From Alteromonas mediterranea DE (GTDB lineage: Bacteria > Pseudomonadota > Gammaproteobacteria > Enterobacterales > Alteromonadaceae): 64,000 bases of DNA. The notes beneath the pieces are model-generated. The model saw nothing but the letters and a program-made list of their open reading frames with translations. It ran no database searches and was not told the DNA's origin. Location: assembly GCF_000020585.3 (NCBI RefSeq), contig NC_011138.3:1965136-2029135 (forward strand), given 5' to 3'. Below, in pieces: positions 9,270 through 18,604 of this stretch. The number at the start of each line of letters is the position of its first letter. Position 1 is the stretch's first letter. Both the position numbers and the translations under genes were made by a program.

Positions 9270-11645
9270 CTAGCGCTTTTGCATGCTTGGCTGCTTTTGA
9301 GTGCGATTACGCTTATTGCCCGTACCGCTATTTGCCTTGCTAGTATTAGCACGATTTCTATTGTCACTGTGGCCGTTACGACTTTCAGGTCCGCCGCTGC
9401 CAGTCTCCTGTTTGCGTGAGCCTTGCTGCTTATTGCTGCCGTTATTTCGGCTGTTTTTATTGCCTACATTACGGTCTGAGCTTTTCCCTTTCCCGTTTTT
9501 GCCTTGAAACGAGGGGGGAAGCCCGGTGTGTTTGGTTAGCGCGCGTTCGCCCCGACGGCCTTTTTGCGCTTTTTGACGCTTCTCATCTGCCGTTTCTGGT
9601 GGAACGAGGTGCTGAGGACCGCGACCAATTAAATCTTCGCGCCCCATACGCTTAAGCGCTTCACGGATTTGCGCAAAATTTTTCGGGTCATGATAACGCA
9701 ACATCGCTTTGTGCAGTCTGCGGTGAATTTCACCTTTAGCAGATGGTACGTCTTCACTGTCTTTGGTTACTTTGCGCAGTGAATTCACTTCGGTGTGGTA
9801 CATGGTAGTTGCCGTGGCCATTGGCGACGGATAGAAGTTTTGCACCTGATCGAGTTTAAATTTGTTTTCTTTAAGCCAAATCGCAAGACTTAACATGTCT
9901 TCGTCAGTGGTCCCCGGGTGCGACGCAATGAAGTACGGGATCAGATACTGCTTTTTACCTGCTTCCTGTGAATACTTATCAAAAAGCTCTTTAAAGCGGT
10001 AGTAGCTGCCCATGCCCGGTTTCATCATTTTAGATAACGGGCCGTCTTCGGTGTGTTCTGGAGCTATCTTCAAATAGCCTCCTACGTGGTGAAGGGCAAG
10101 TTCTTTCACGTATTCTGGGTCTTCTACCGCTAAGTCGTAACGTACGCCCGAAGCAATCAGGATTTTCTTAATGCCTGGCAATTCGCGAGCACGACGATAT
10201 AAGTCGATAGTTGGCTTGTGATCGGTGTCCATGTGCGCACAAATGCTGGGGTAAACACACGAAGGTCGACGACAGGTTGCTTCTGCTTTAGGGCTCTTAC
10301 AACGAAGGCGATACATGTTCGCCGTTGGACCGCCTAAGTCTGATATAACGCCAGTGAAACCGGGTACCGTGTCGCGAATTTGTTCAATTTCGCGAATGAT
10401 GGAGTCTTCAGAACGACTTTGAATAATGCGCCCTTCGTGTTCGGTAATAGAGCAGAACGTGCAGCCGCCGTAACACCCGCGCATAATGTTAATGCTGAAG
10501 CGAATCATGTCGTAAGCGGGAATTTTAGCATCGCCATACACTGGGTGCGGAACACGCTGATAGGGTAGGTCAAACACCGCATCCATTTCTTCGGTTTCAA
10601 GAGGCATCGCCGGCGGGTTAATCCAGATGTGTCTATCAGCATGGCGCTGCATTAAAGCGCGGGCACAGCCGGGATTGGTTTCTTGGTGCAAAATACGCGA
10701 GGTGTGCGCATATAACACCTTGTTGTCTTTAACTGTCTCAAAAGCAGGCAGCTTAACGTACACCTTCTCCCAAGGCTTACGCTTTTCTTTTTCTTTCTGC
10801 GGCGGCTGAATTACAATAGGCGCAGCTTCTGGCGCTTCGCTACTTTTGGTGTCTTTGTCTTGTGAATCGCATTCAGGCTCCATTTGATAGGGGCTTGATA
10901 TTGGGTCTATCTTGCCAGGCCTATCTAATGAGGTAGAGTCCACGCCTTGCCACTCTGGCAGTGCTTCTTTAACGATAATGGCAGTGCCACGAATGTCGCG
11001 CAAATCGGCAATATCTTCGCCTGCCGCTAAGCGGTGAGTGACTTCAACAAGCGGGCGCTCAGCGTTACCGAAAAACAGCATGTCAGCTTTAGAGTCGAAT
11101 AATACCGAACGGCGTACTTTTTCGCTCCAATAGTCGTAATGAGCAATACGGCGCAAACTCGCTTCAATGCCACCTACAATAACCGGAACACCTTTAAAGG
11201 CCTCGCGGCAGCGCTGCGAGTAAACGGTAACAGCGCGATCGGGGCGCTTACCACCTACATTGCCAGGCGTGTAGGCATCGTCGTGGCGAAGTTTTTTATC
11301 CGATGTGTAGCGGTTAATCATGGAGTCCATATTGCCGGCGGTAACACCAAAATACAGGTTTGGCTTACCTAACTTCATGAAGTCGTCTTTGCTCTTCCAA
11401 TCGGGCTGAGAAATAATGCCTACTCTGAACCCGTGGGCCTCAAGTACACGACCAATAACCGCCATGCCGAAACTAGGGTGATCGACATAGGCATCACCGG
11501 TTACCAAAATAACGTCACAGCTGTCCCAACCAAGGGCATCCATCTCTTCCTTAGACATAGGTAAGAATGGCGCAGTACCCAAACAGTGTGGCCAATATTT
11601 AGGGTAAGAAAACAGGCCGCGGTCGGCCTTAATGGTGGCTTGCAT
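9270..11645 (-). CDS. ygiQ: YgiQ-family radical SAM protein (UPF0313)
   Basis: Cytosolic radical S-adenosylmethionine protein of unknown reaction. An N-terminal cobalamin-binding-like region ([28 protein letters not shown]) precedes the radical SAM core with cluster motif CYGGCTFCS (CxxxCxxC). Further conserved Cys follow in [24 protein letters not shown] (positions quoted as pattern: C-x7-C-x3-C-x4-C region). The C-terminal 70 residues are low-complexity and rich in Asn, Gly, Arg and Lys, typical of this family in marine bacteria. The 791-residue start at ATG 11645 gives the conserved [15 protein letters not shown] beginning; the frame is open 47 codons further upstream but that part is not family-like. 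Confidence 0.93.
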   Translation of the reverse strand: MQATIKADRGLFSYPKYWPHCLGTAPFLPMSKEEMDALGWDSCDVILVTGDAYVDHPSFGMAVIGRVLEAHGFRVGIISQPDWKSKDDFMKLGKPNLYFGVTAGNMDSMINRYTSDKKLRHDDAYTPGNVGGKRPDRAVTVYSQRCREAFKGVPVIVGGIEASLRRIAHYDYWSEKVRRSVLFDSKADMLFFGNAERPLVEVTHRLAAGEDIADLRDIRGTAIIVKEALPEWQGVDSTSLDRPGKIDPISSPYQMEPECDSQDKDTKSSEAPEAAPIVIQPPQKEKEKRKPWEKVYVKLPAFETVKDNKVLYAHTSRILHQETNPGCARALMQRHADRHIWINPPAMPLETEEMDAVFDLPYQRVPHPVYGDAKIPAYDMIRFSINIMRGCYGGCTFCSITEHEGRIIQSRSEDSIIREIEQIRDTVPGFTGVISDLGGPTANMYRLRCKSPKAEATCRRPSCVYPSICAHMDTDHKPTIDLYRRARELPGIKKILIASGVRYDLAVEDPEYVKELALHHVGGYLKIAPEHTEDGPLSKMMKPGMGSYYRFKELFDKYSQEAGKKQYLIPYFIASHPGTTDEDMLSLAIWLKENKFKLDQVQNFYPSPMATATTMYHTEVNSLRKVTKDSEDVPSAKGEIHRRLHKAMLRYHDPKNFAQIREALKRMGREDLIGRGPQHLVPPETADEKRQKAQKGRRGERALTKHTGLPPSFQGKNGKGKSSDRNVGNKNSRNNGSNKQQGSRKQETGSGGPESRNGHSDNRNRANTSKANSGTGNKRNRTQKQPSMQKR

Positions 11646-11962
11646 AGTAATCACATCTAGAAAAAACAGAGAGTTGCTGAAGCGCAATTGAATTGCGACA
11701 CAGAATAATGGCGTAATTATAGCAGTCTTGGGACAGGTACGGTATAGCACTGTCATTAAATAAAAGTGCTTTGTATACTTGTACAAAATTGCAATGTTGC
11801 AGCACGGCGATTATTGCTTGGGGTTTCGTATGTGCGTACCTCAATTTTATGTAATGCCAGACTAGGTAAGAGCGCTAGTTGCCGCTTCTTGAAGTGAACC
11901 CGTTGCTTAGGCTTTCACGAGCAAAAACCTTTTTAAATAAAACTAAGAGACATTTTTATAAC

Positions 11963-12427
11963 ATGGCATATTGGCTATTTAAAACCGAACCCGATGCATT
12001 CTCTATTGATGATTTGGCAAACCGTCCTGAGCAAACTGAACCATGGGATGGCGTAAGAAACTACCAAGCCCGTAACTTTTTACGTGATGGCGTAAAGCTA
12101 GGCGATAAGGTGTTTATTTATCACTCCAGCTGCAAACTAGTTGGTATTGCAGGCGTTGCAGAAGTGGTGAAAGACGGGTACCCAGACACCACACAGTTTA
12201 ACCCTGAGTCAAAATACTACGATCCTAAATCCAGCGAAGAAAACCCGCGTTGGTTTCGTGTGGATGTGAAGTTTGTAGAAAAGTTTTCCAGCGTACTGCC
12301 ACTTTCTGTGATTAAAAGTATGGAAGGTATTACTGAGCTACCTTTAGTTAAAAAAGGCGGAAGGTTATCAATAATGCCGGTACAAGAGGGCGAGTGGCAG
12401 CAGCTGTACGCTGCTGCGAAAGGCTAA
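11963..12427 (+). CDS. EVE-domain protein
   Basis: A single EVE domain (PUA-like fold, about 154 residues), a family thought to read modified bases in RNA or DNA. Signature stretches are MAYWLFKTEPDAFSIDDL, WDGVRNYQARNFLRD, GDKVFIYHSSCK and the aromatic cage neighbourhood around residues 80-95. ATG at 11963 starts the conserved motif; upstream codons in the same frame are not conserved-looking. Ends near an inverted repeat shared with the convergent DoxX-like gene. Molecular target unknown. Confidence 0.88.
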   Translation: MAYWLFKTEPDAFSIDDLANRPEQTEPWDGVRNYQARNFLRDGVKLGDKVFIYHSSCKLVGIAGVAEVVKDGYPDTTQFNPESKYYDPKSSEENPRWFRVDVKFVEKFSSVLPLSVIKSMEGITELPLVKKGGRLSIMPVQEGEWQQLYAAAKG

Positions 12428-12455
12428 AAAGCCCGGTTCAACGCTTTGAGATACA

Positions 12456-12483
12456 TCGTGGCAAGGGCAACTTGCCAACACGA
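12456..12483. repeat. Nested inverted repeat between convergent genes
   Basis: TCGTGGCAAG, a 5-base loop, CTTGCC, then CACGA: two nested stems. There is no T-run on either side, so intrinsic termination is doubtful. It sits between the EVE-domain gene and the DoxX-like gene. Confidence 0.4.
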
Positions 12484-12512
12484 TAATGCGCAGTTGCCCT
12501 AACTAATGCTTA

Positions 12513-12923
12513 CTATTTGCCAAAGGCAAGTTTAGTGTCAGCATCGCGCAACAGGAAAAGTGCAAAGCACGCGCCCCACATAGGCCATGCGGCAAAAAAC
12601 AGTAAGTGATTAAAGGCATCTAAATACTGCGGGAAAGAAGAAAGGGTAGACCCGCCGTGAAGAATGAAAATAAGACCATAGGTGTACTTTTTAGCTAGCC
12701 CTGCTACAAAGGCTAAAACTAAGGCTAGTTGCAATGCACCCATTACGTAGACAGCCATTTCAGGCACGCCGCCAATGCCATAAAATTTTTCAAAAATGGC
12801 CATGCCGTGTGCGGGGTTAACAAATTTGTCTAGGGTCCAAACAAACATAACGATAAAAATAGTGACGCGAAGAGAAAGTAACGACCATTCCAGTCGCTTT
12901 TGAATATTGGTGTTGTTTTGCAT
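12513..12923 (-). CDS. DoxX-like four-helix membrane protein
   Basis: A 136-residue inner-membrane protein with four predicted spans (about residues 17-35, 58-77, 82-100, 105-124) and the DoxX-like beginning of a helix followed by a DKFVNP loop. Members of this broad family are small quinone- or redox-associated membrane proteins, mostly uncharacterised. A TetR-type palindrome lies 37 bases upstream of its ATG, so it may be repressed by a TetR protein encoded elsewhere. Function not determinable from sequence. Confidence 0.72.
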   Translation of the reverse strand: MQNNTNIQKRLEWSLLSLRVTIFIVMFVWTLDKFVNPAHGMAIFEKFYGIGGVPEMAVYVMGALQLALVLAFVAGLAKKYTYGLIFILHGGSTLSSFPQYLDAFNHLLFFAAWPMWGACFALFLLRDADTKLAFGK

Positions 12924-12959
12924 AAATGCTCCAAAGATATAATAAGTGAAAGCATACTA

Positions 12960-12971
12960 GAACGACCGTTC
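12960..12971. promoter_or_regulatory. TetR-type palindrome GAACG-N2-CGTTC
   Basis: A perfect inverted repeat GAACGACCGTTC lies in the divergent region between the DoxX-like gene and the TonB receptor, inside an AT-rich promoter stretch. Many TetR-family operators have the form GAACG-N2-CGTTC. A second copy occurs upstream of another small membrane protein gene at 55084-55095. Confidence 0.5.
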
Positions 12972-13089
12972 AAAACAAAAATTTCAATTAATTTTGTTTT
13001 ATTTGATATTTATTAAAAATTAAATGTACTGAAATTTTTTCTTATGCGTATCGGTCTTGTCGAACAAGAAATATAAAACGGACTCGTTA

Positions 13090-15429
13090 ATGAAAAAGAT
13101 AACCGGCCTTGCCGTTAGCACACTCACACTTGCAATAAGTCAATCTCTGTTTGCCCAAGACGTGGCAGACATAGAAGTCGTTGAAGTTAAAGGGAACCAA
13201 CAGAGCCTGCGTACGCTAAATCCAGGTGATAACACGTTAAAAGGTATATTTGGTGACAGTTTAACGGCAGCACAAACGCCACGTGCTGTTACATCGCTTT
13301 CGGCCGAGGCCATTGAAGCACTGAATATTAACGACTTACACGATATTGTGAAAGCGGCGCCTAATGCCTATGCATCCAGCGGATTTGGTACGCCAAGCCT
13401 TCCAAGCATACGAGGGCAGTTAGGTGAACTCTTTCAAGACGGCGTGCGTCGTCAGGCCGGTAATAATGGTTTTGGGTTGCCATTGTCATTTAATAGCGTA
13501 GAGCAAATTGACGTAGTGAAAGGGCCATCGCCGGTGCTGTTTGGAAGTACACAGCGCAATGGCGGCTTTGTTAACTTGCAAACCAAGGTTGCGCCTACTA
13601 GTCAAAGTAGCGGTAAAGTTACCCTTCGCGCCGGGCGCTGGGATCAGTATTCAGCTCAAGTAGACTACGGCACGGCGATAGAAGAAGGTAAAAGCGGTAT
13701 TCGCTTCAGTGCGGAATATTTAGATCACGGCAGCTTTTATGACTTTGCCGAGCGTGAAAGTACCAACTTGTTCGTGGCCTACCGCTATACCCCAAGCAAT
13801 GCATTAACGTGGGATATCAGTGCGGAATATTACGATACAGATTATCCAGATAACGCAGGCATCAACCGTCCAACTCAAGACCTTATCGATAATGGGGTTT
13901 ATATTACAGGGCAAGGCACTCAGCCAAATGGCAGCACAGTAGCTGGTGCAGGGGCTATTATTTCACCTACGGGTGAAGTAGTTATTCCTCGAAGCCGTGT
14001 ATTTACCAACCCAGATGACATTAACGGTGCTGAAACTACGGTTATCCGAAGTAACGTAGAATACAAACTGGCCGATAACGCGACCCTTCGCAACATTACG
14101 TATTATCAGTACTTAGAGCGCGAAGAGATTGCGCAAAATAGCTTTGTGGAAATTATTGACGGTGCCGATACGTTTGAAAACCGCACTGAACTTGATTACC
14201 AGTGGAGCGATAGCCAACTTACTACCATAGGCTTGGCGCTTCGCTATAACGACGTGCTGGGCTACAGCCAATTTACCACCGAAGCTGACAACCCTATTGA
14301 TTTAACTGGCCCGATTTCAAACCGAGTTATACCGCTTACCGATGCACAAAAAGCCCGTTTGGTTGAATTACGCCCAGGCGTATTTGTGTCGCCTGGGGCG
14401 CAATATGACCTCGATGGCGATGGTAACGGCGATTTTAACCTGTCAGACACCACTGATTCTACATCGTGGCAAACTGGGTTGGCGCTACAGCAACGCTCTA
14501 CATGGACAGACAAGTTCTCAACCATTGCTGGCGTTAGAGTAGATTATTACGATGTTGAAGCCCGCGACCCTCTAGCGCCTGAGGGAGTAACGGCAGCGTC
14601 TGATACCTATAGCGATACCTTAACTAGCTATCAGTTAAGCGCAGTTTACAAACTCACCGGTGACATCAACGTATATGCTGCGTTTTCCGAAAACGATGCT
14701 ACGTCAAACAGTATGGCGGGGGGCACAGTATTGGGCGGTAATAATGAAATTAACCCGCTTAATTTTGCTACCGAAAATACCTTGTACGAAGCAGGGGTAA
14801 AATACGCGCCAAACAGCCAATGGTATGCTGAAGCGGCAGTGTTTGAGCAAACCCGTAGCTTACGCAATCGCGATGGCAGCAATAGCGGGGTTAAGACCAG
14901 CGGCTTTGAACTGCAAATGTTCTATCAAGGCAATGATATATGGGTAAATGCTGCTTACAGCTACTTAGACGCTCGCTTCGATGACTCTGCAGCGTTTCAA
15001 GGCACGGCTCAGGTGATAGACGCGTTTGATAACAGTCGCTCAGATATTATTGAGGGGACGGGAGTGGGATCGCCGACGTTTGCCGCGTTTCCTGCATCAA
15101 ATACTCGCGTACAAGGTATTCCGCCTCAAATCGCGTCTATTAATGCCGGCTGGCAAATTACCGACAGTTTCCAAGTGGGTGCCAGCGCGCTTTACACCAA
15201 ATCTTTCCCGTTAGACTTTTTACAAACCGTGCATATTCGCGACCAATATACGGTTGATTTAAACGCCGACTATCAGGTTACCGATGCGCTTCGCGTTCGC
15301 CTAGATGTAATGAACATCACCGACGAAGAAAACTGGCAGCCACTTTTTGAAGGCGGGTATTTTGGTGCGACTCTAGTCATGCCAAACGTGCCTCGTCACG
15401 CTCAAATTACCATGCAATACGCGTTCTAA
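13090..15429 (+). CDS. TonB-dependent outer-membrane receptor, head of the ynj-like operon
   Basis: A 779-residue outer-membrane transporter: signal peptide MKKITGLAVSTLTLAISQ...FAQ, TonB-box-like IEVVEVKG, plug domain with PSIRGQLGELFQDGVRR and VEQIDVVKGPSPVLFGS, then a 22-strand barrel ending in an aromatic residue (ITMQYAF). The plug resembles siderophore receptors, but the ligand cannot be read from sequence. ATG at 13090 opens a proper signal peptide; a TTG 33 bases earlier would add a hydrophilic tail. The stop lies 16 bases before the next gene, so it probably imports the compound handled by the downstream ABC importer. Confidence 0.9.
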   Translation: MKKITGLAVSTLTLAISQSLFAQDVADIEVVEVKGNQQSLRTLNPGDNTLKGIFGDSLTAAQTPRAVTSLSAEAIEALNINDLHDIVKAAPNAYASSGFGTPSLPSIRGQLGELFQDGVRRQAGNNGFGLPLSFNSVEQIDVVKGPSPVLFGSTQRNGGFVNLQTKVAPTSQSSGKVTLRAGRWDQYSAQVDYGTAIEEGKSGIRFSAEYLDHGSFYDFAERESTNLFVAYRYTPSNALTWDISAEYYDTDYPDNAGINRPTQDLIDNGVYITGQGTQPNGSTVAGAGAIISPTGEVVIPRSRVFTNPDDINGAETTVIRSNVEYKLADNATLRNITYYQYLEREEIAQNSFVEIIDGADTFENRTELDYQWSDSQLTTIGLALRYNDVLGYSQFTTEADNPIDLTGPISNRVIPLTDAQKARLVELRPGVFVSPGAQYDLDGDGNGDFNLSDTTDSTSWQTGLALQQRSTWTDKFSTIAGVRVDYYDVEARDPLAPEGVTAASDTYSDTLTSYQLSAVYKLTGDINVYAAFSENDATSNSMAGGTVLGGNNEINPLNFATENTLYEAGVKYAPNSQWYAEAAVFEQTRSLRNRDGSNSGVKTSGFELQMFYQGNDIWVNAAYSYLDARFDDSAAFQGTAQVIDAFDNSRSDIIEGTGVGSPTFAAFPASNTRVQGIPPQIASINAGWQITDSFQVGASALYTKSFPLDFLQTVHIRDQYTVDLNADYQVTDALRVRLDVMNITDEENWQPLFEGGYFGATLVMPNVPRHAQITMQYAF

Positions 15430-15445
15430 GCGCTAAGGATTATTG

Positions 15446-17599
15446 ATGTTTAAAAAGATAGCGCTACTAGGGGTTATTGCAGCCGCCATTTTTAGTTTTT
15501 TTTATTTTGATTTAAATAGCTATTTAACCCTCGAGGGAATGAAAGGTTCCCTCGATACGTTCAAAAGCCAAATTGCAGACAATCCGGTTTTAAGTATTGG
15601 GGTGTTCTTTGCTATTTATGTCGCAGTAACCGCACTTTCACTGCCAGGTGCAGCTATTCTAACTTTGGCCGCGGGTGCGCTTTTTGGTCTTGTACAAGGT
15701 TTAGTTATTGTGTCGTTTGCTTCCAGCGTAGGGGCTACGCTGGCGTTTTTAGTATCCCGTTTTATCCTGCGTGACACCGTACGCAATAAATTTAAAGAGA
15801 AGCTAAAGAAAATAGATGAAGGCGTTGAGAAGCAGGGGGCATTTTACTTGTTCACTTTGCGCTTAGTGCCCGTATTCCCCTTCTTTTTAATAAACTTATT
15901 AATGGGCTTAACCTCCCTAAAGACCTGGACATTTTACTGGGTAAGCCAGATAGGCATGCTTGCCGGCACCGCTGTTTATGTAAACGCAGGTACGCAACTG
16001 GCCCAAATTGACAGCCTGTCAGGCATCGTATCGCCTGGACTTATCTTTTCGTTTGTATTGCTAGGTATCTTCCCGTGGATAGCTAAAGGTATAGTGGCGC
16101 TTGTTAATCGTCGCCGTGTTTACAAAGGCTACAACAAACCAAAGAAATTTGACCGTAACCTAGTGGTTATCGGTGCCGGTGCAGGTGGATTGGTTACCAG
16201 TTATATTGCGGCAGCGGTGAAAGCGAAAGTAACGCTGGTAGAGGCTGGGGAAATGGGGGGCGATTGTCTTAACTATGGCTGCGTACCCAGTAAAGCCATT
16301 ATAAAAACCGCTAAAGTGGCGAACCAAATGCGTCATGCCGATAACTATGGTTTGGAGCCAGTATCGCCTGCGATGTCCTTTAAAAAAGTGATGGCACGTG
16401 TACACGAAATAATTGCGGCTATTGCGCCTAATGACAGTGTAGAGCGTTACACCAGCTTAGGTGTTGATGTAGTGAAAGGCTATGCAAAGATCATCGATCC
16501 CTGGACAGTAGAGATTAAAAAGAATGATGGCGGCACCCAAACGCTAACCACGAAAACCATTGTTGTTGCTACCGGTGCTGCGCCTTTTGTTCCTGACCTG
16601 CCGGGTATTGAACAAAGTGGTTATGTTACGTCTGACACCTTATGGTCTAAATTTGCTGACCTTGAAGAATCGCCAAAACGGTTAATCGTGTTGGGTGGTG
16701 GGCCTATTGGCTGTGAGCTGGCGCAGGCCTTTTCTCGCCTGGGTAGTAAGGTTACGCAAGTTGAACGTGCACCACGGCTAATGGGTAAAGAAGACGCTGA
16801 TGTTGCTGAATATGCAGAATCTGTACTTCGTGAAAGCGGGGTAAATGTTCTGACATCCCATGATGCCCTTCGTTTTGAGCGACAAAACGGTGAAAAGGTG
16901 TTGGTGGTGGCGAAAGAGGGGGTTGAAAGCACCATCGCTTATGATGAGGTAATTATCGCGGTGGGCCGTAAGGCCCGTTTAAACGGGTTTGGTCTTGAAG
17001 ACTTGGGAATTAAGTTTGACAGAACTATCGACACTGACGAATACCTGCAAACGCTGATGCCAAATATCTTTGCAGCAGGTGATGTGGTAGGACCGTATCA
17101 GTTTACTCACGTGGCCGCACATCAGGCATGGTACGCGGCGGTTAATGCACTTTTCGGCACATTTAAGAAGTTTAAAGTGGACTATCGCGTTATTCCTTGG
17201 ACAACCTTTATCGACCCAGAAGTGGCAAGGGTAGGTCTCAGTGAGCGAGATGCTGCAGAACAAGATATTGATGTGGAAGTAACTCGCTACGAATTTGCCG
17301 AACTCGATCGAGCCGTGGCCGAGAGTGCGCGTAAGGGTTTCATTAAGGTGCTTACGCCGCCAGGTAAGGACAAAATACTGGGCGTTACTATTGTTTCTGA
17401 GCACGCTGGTGATTTGCTTGCTGAGTTTGTTATTGCCATGAAACACGACCTAGGGTTAAACAAAATACTAGGCACTATCCACGCCTATCCAACTTGGGCT
17501 GAAGGCGCAAAGTACGCAGCGGGGAATTGGAAGCGGGCTAATGCACCTGAAAAACTTTTAGGCTTTGTTGAGAAATTCCACACATGGCGCAGAGGGTAA
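15446..17599 (+). CDS. TVP38/DedA-like membrane domain fused to mercuric-reductase-like flavoprotein
   Basis: A 717-residue two-part protein. Residues about 1-225 are a TVP38/TMEM64 (VTT) membrane domain with signature LSLPGAAILTLAAGALFG and several spans. Residues 235 to the end are a class I pyridine nucleotide-disulfide oxidoreductase: FAD motif GAGAGG, redox dithiol CLNYGC (C274/C279), NAD(P) motif GGGPIGCE, FAD motif FAAGDV and the C-terminal HAYPTWAE base pair. It lacks the extra N-terminal HMA domain and the C-terminal Cys pair that MerA uses to bind mercury, so mercury is unlikely as substrate. ATG is preceded by AAGGAT at 5 bases. E. coli carries separate TVP38 proteins (YdjX, YdjZ) next to ynjBCD. 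Confidence 0.9.
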   Translation: MFKKIALLGVIAAAIFSFFYFDLNSYLTLEGMKGSLDTFKSQIADNPVLSIGVFFAIYVAVTALSLPGAAILTLAAGALFGLVQGLVIVSFASSVGATLAFLVSRFILRDTVRNKFKEKLKKIDEGVEKQGAFYLFTLRLVPVFPFFLINLLMGLTSLKTWTFYWVSQIGMLAGTAVYVNAGTQLAQIDSLSGIVSPGLIFSFVLLGIFPWIAKGIVALVNRRRVYKGYNKPKKFDRNLVVIGAGAGGLVTSYIAAAVKAKVTLVEAGEMGGDCLNYGCVPSKAIIKTAKVANQMRHADNYGLEPVSPAMSFKKVMARVHEIIAAIAPNDSVERYTSLGVDVVKGYAKIIDPWTVEIKKNDGGTQTLTTKTIVVATGAAPFVPDLPGIEQSGYVTSDTLWSKFADLEESPKRLIVLGGGPIGCELAQAFSRLGSKVTQVERAPRLMGKEDADVAEYAESVLRESGVNVLTSHDALRFERQNGEKVLVVAKEGVESTIAYDEVIIAVGRKARLNGFGLEDLGIKFDRTIDTDEYLQTLMPNIFAAGDVVGPYQFTHVAAHQAWYAAVNALFGTFKKFKVDYRVIPWTTFIDPEVARVGLSERDAAEQDIDVEVTRYEFAELDRAVAESARKGFIKVLTPPGKDKILGVTIVSEHAGDLLAEFVIAMKHDLGLNKILGTIHAYPTWAEGAKYAAGNWKRANAPEKLLGFVEKFHTWRRG

Positions 17600-17604
17600 T
17601 AGAG

Positions 17605-18510
17605 GTGAAAACTACTCTAACCACTTTTATGCGTAAAATCGCCCTATTGTTACAAGGTATTACAGTGTCACGTGGTATTTCAGCATCGCGTAGAATTGCA
17701 GCAGGCAGCATAGTGCTGTTTGCTGCAAGCGTAAGTTTTTACGCTAGCGCTGAAGAAGGTTTGCATAGCACGTTCGATAATTTGTTAAGTAAGTATGTGA
17801 CGCCGATTTCCAACGGCGCAAGTACACAGGTAAATTACGATGGGTTTAAAAAAGAGCAAACAAAGCTTAACGAGTATTTAGCGCGCTTATCTAAGGTAGA
17901 GCAAAGTAAATTTGATTCGTGGGATAAGGATAAACAGCTCGCTTTTCTTATTAACGCTTACAACGCCTATACCATTGCGCTTATTTTAACTGAGTATCCT
18001 GATATAGCGTCGATACGGGATTTAGGAAGTTTCTTTTCTTCGCCTTGGAAAAAAGAAATAGCGCCGCTGCTTGGTGAAACTCGCACGTTAGATGAAATTG
18101 AACACGAACTTATTCGCGGCACAAACCAAACCACAAAAACTTATAATGAGCCTCGCATTCATTTTGCGGTGAATTGCGCCAGCGTAGGTTGCCCGGCGCT
18201 ACGTGAAGAAGCATACACAGGGAATAAACTAGATGAACAGTTAGAGGCGCAAACAAAACGATTTTTGTCTGACAGCGCTCGTAACAAAATGAGTGGCGAC
18301 ACACTCTATTTGTCTAAAATATTCGACTGGTACAGTGAGGACTTTGAAGGTAAATACGGCGAGTGGCGCGACACGTCAACGCTCAACGAGTTTATCTTGC
18401 TGTATAAAGACGCAATGCGGTTAACTGAAGCGCAAGTTTCAGTGTTAAAAAATAACACTGCTGATATTGAATACCTTAATTATGATTGGGCGCTTAATGT
18501 TGCACAGTAG
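17605..18510 (+). CDS. Secreted DUF547 protein
   Basis: An exported protein of about 301 residues with a DUF547 domain. A hydrophobic signal/anchor (AAGSIVLFAASVSFYASA) leads into the domain, whose marks are LAFLINAYNAYTIALI, SPWKKE, TLDEIEHELIR and the conserved FAVNCASVGCPAL with two cysteines, probable catalytic or structural residues. The biochemical role of DUF547 is not established. GTG at 17605 is chosen because AGAGGG precedes it; an ATG at 17584 inside the upstream gene and an ATG at 17629 are alternatives. DUF547 next to TVP38 and mercuric-reductase-like genes is a recurring association, suggesting a shared pathway. Confidence 0.85.
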   Translation: MKTTLTTFMRKIALLLQGITVSRGISASRRIAAGSIVLFAASVSFYASAEEGLHSTFDNLLSKYVTPISNGASTQVNYDGFKKEQTKLNEYLARLSKVEQSKFDSWDKDKQLAFLINAYNAYTIALILTEYPDIASIRDLGSFFSSPWKKEIAPLLGETRTLDEIEHELIRGTNQTTKTYNEPRIHFAVNCASVGCPALREEAYTGNKLDEQLEAQTKRFLSDSARNKMSGDTLYLSKIFDWYSEDFEGKYGEWRDTSTLNEFILLYKDAMRLTEAQVSVLKNNTADIEYLNYDWALNVAQ

Positions 18511-18604
18511 CGTTAACAGTAGTGCCCTGAATGGCTCCCAATTGAGTACAGGGGGGCAGGCCGAGCTGCAGTTTCGTACAAATAGCCCGTTGTTCTTTTC
18601 CACT

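Noticed and set aside
11646..11962. 6S RNA or another small RNA between ygiQ and the EVE-domain gene
   Set aside because: EVE-domain genes can lie near ssrS in other bacteria, but no 6S-like long hairpin with central bubble can be drawn here; the region looks like two divergent promoters.
13000..13056. Fur box ahead of the first TonB receptor
   Set aside because: The AT-rich stretch matches the consensus at only about half of the positions, as expected by chance in such sequence.
15446..17599. Mercury resistance gene merA
   Set aside because: No HMA domain, no C-terminal Cys pair, and no merR/merT/merP neighbours; only the general flavoprotein motifs agree.
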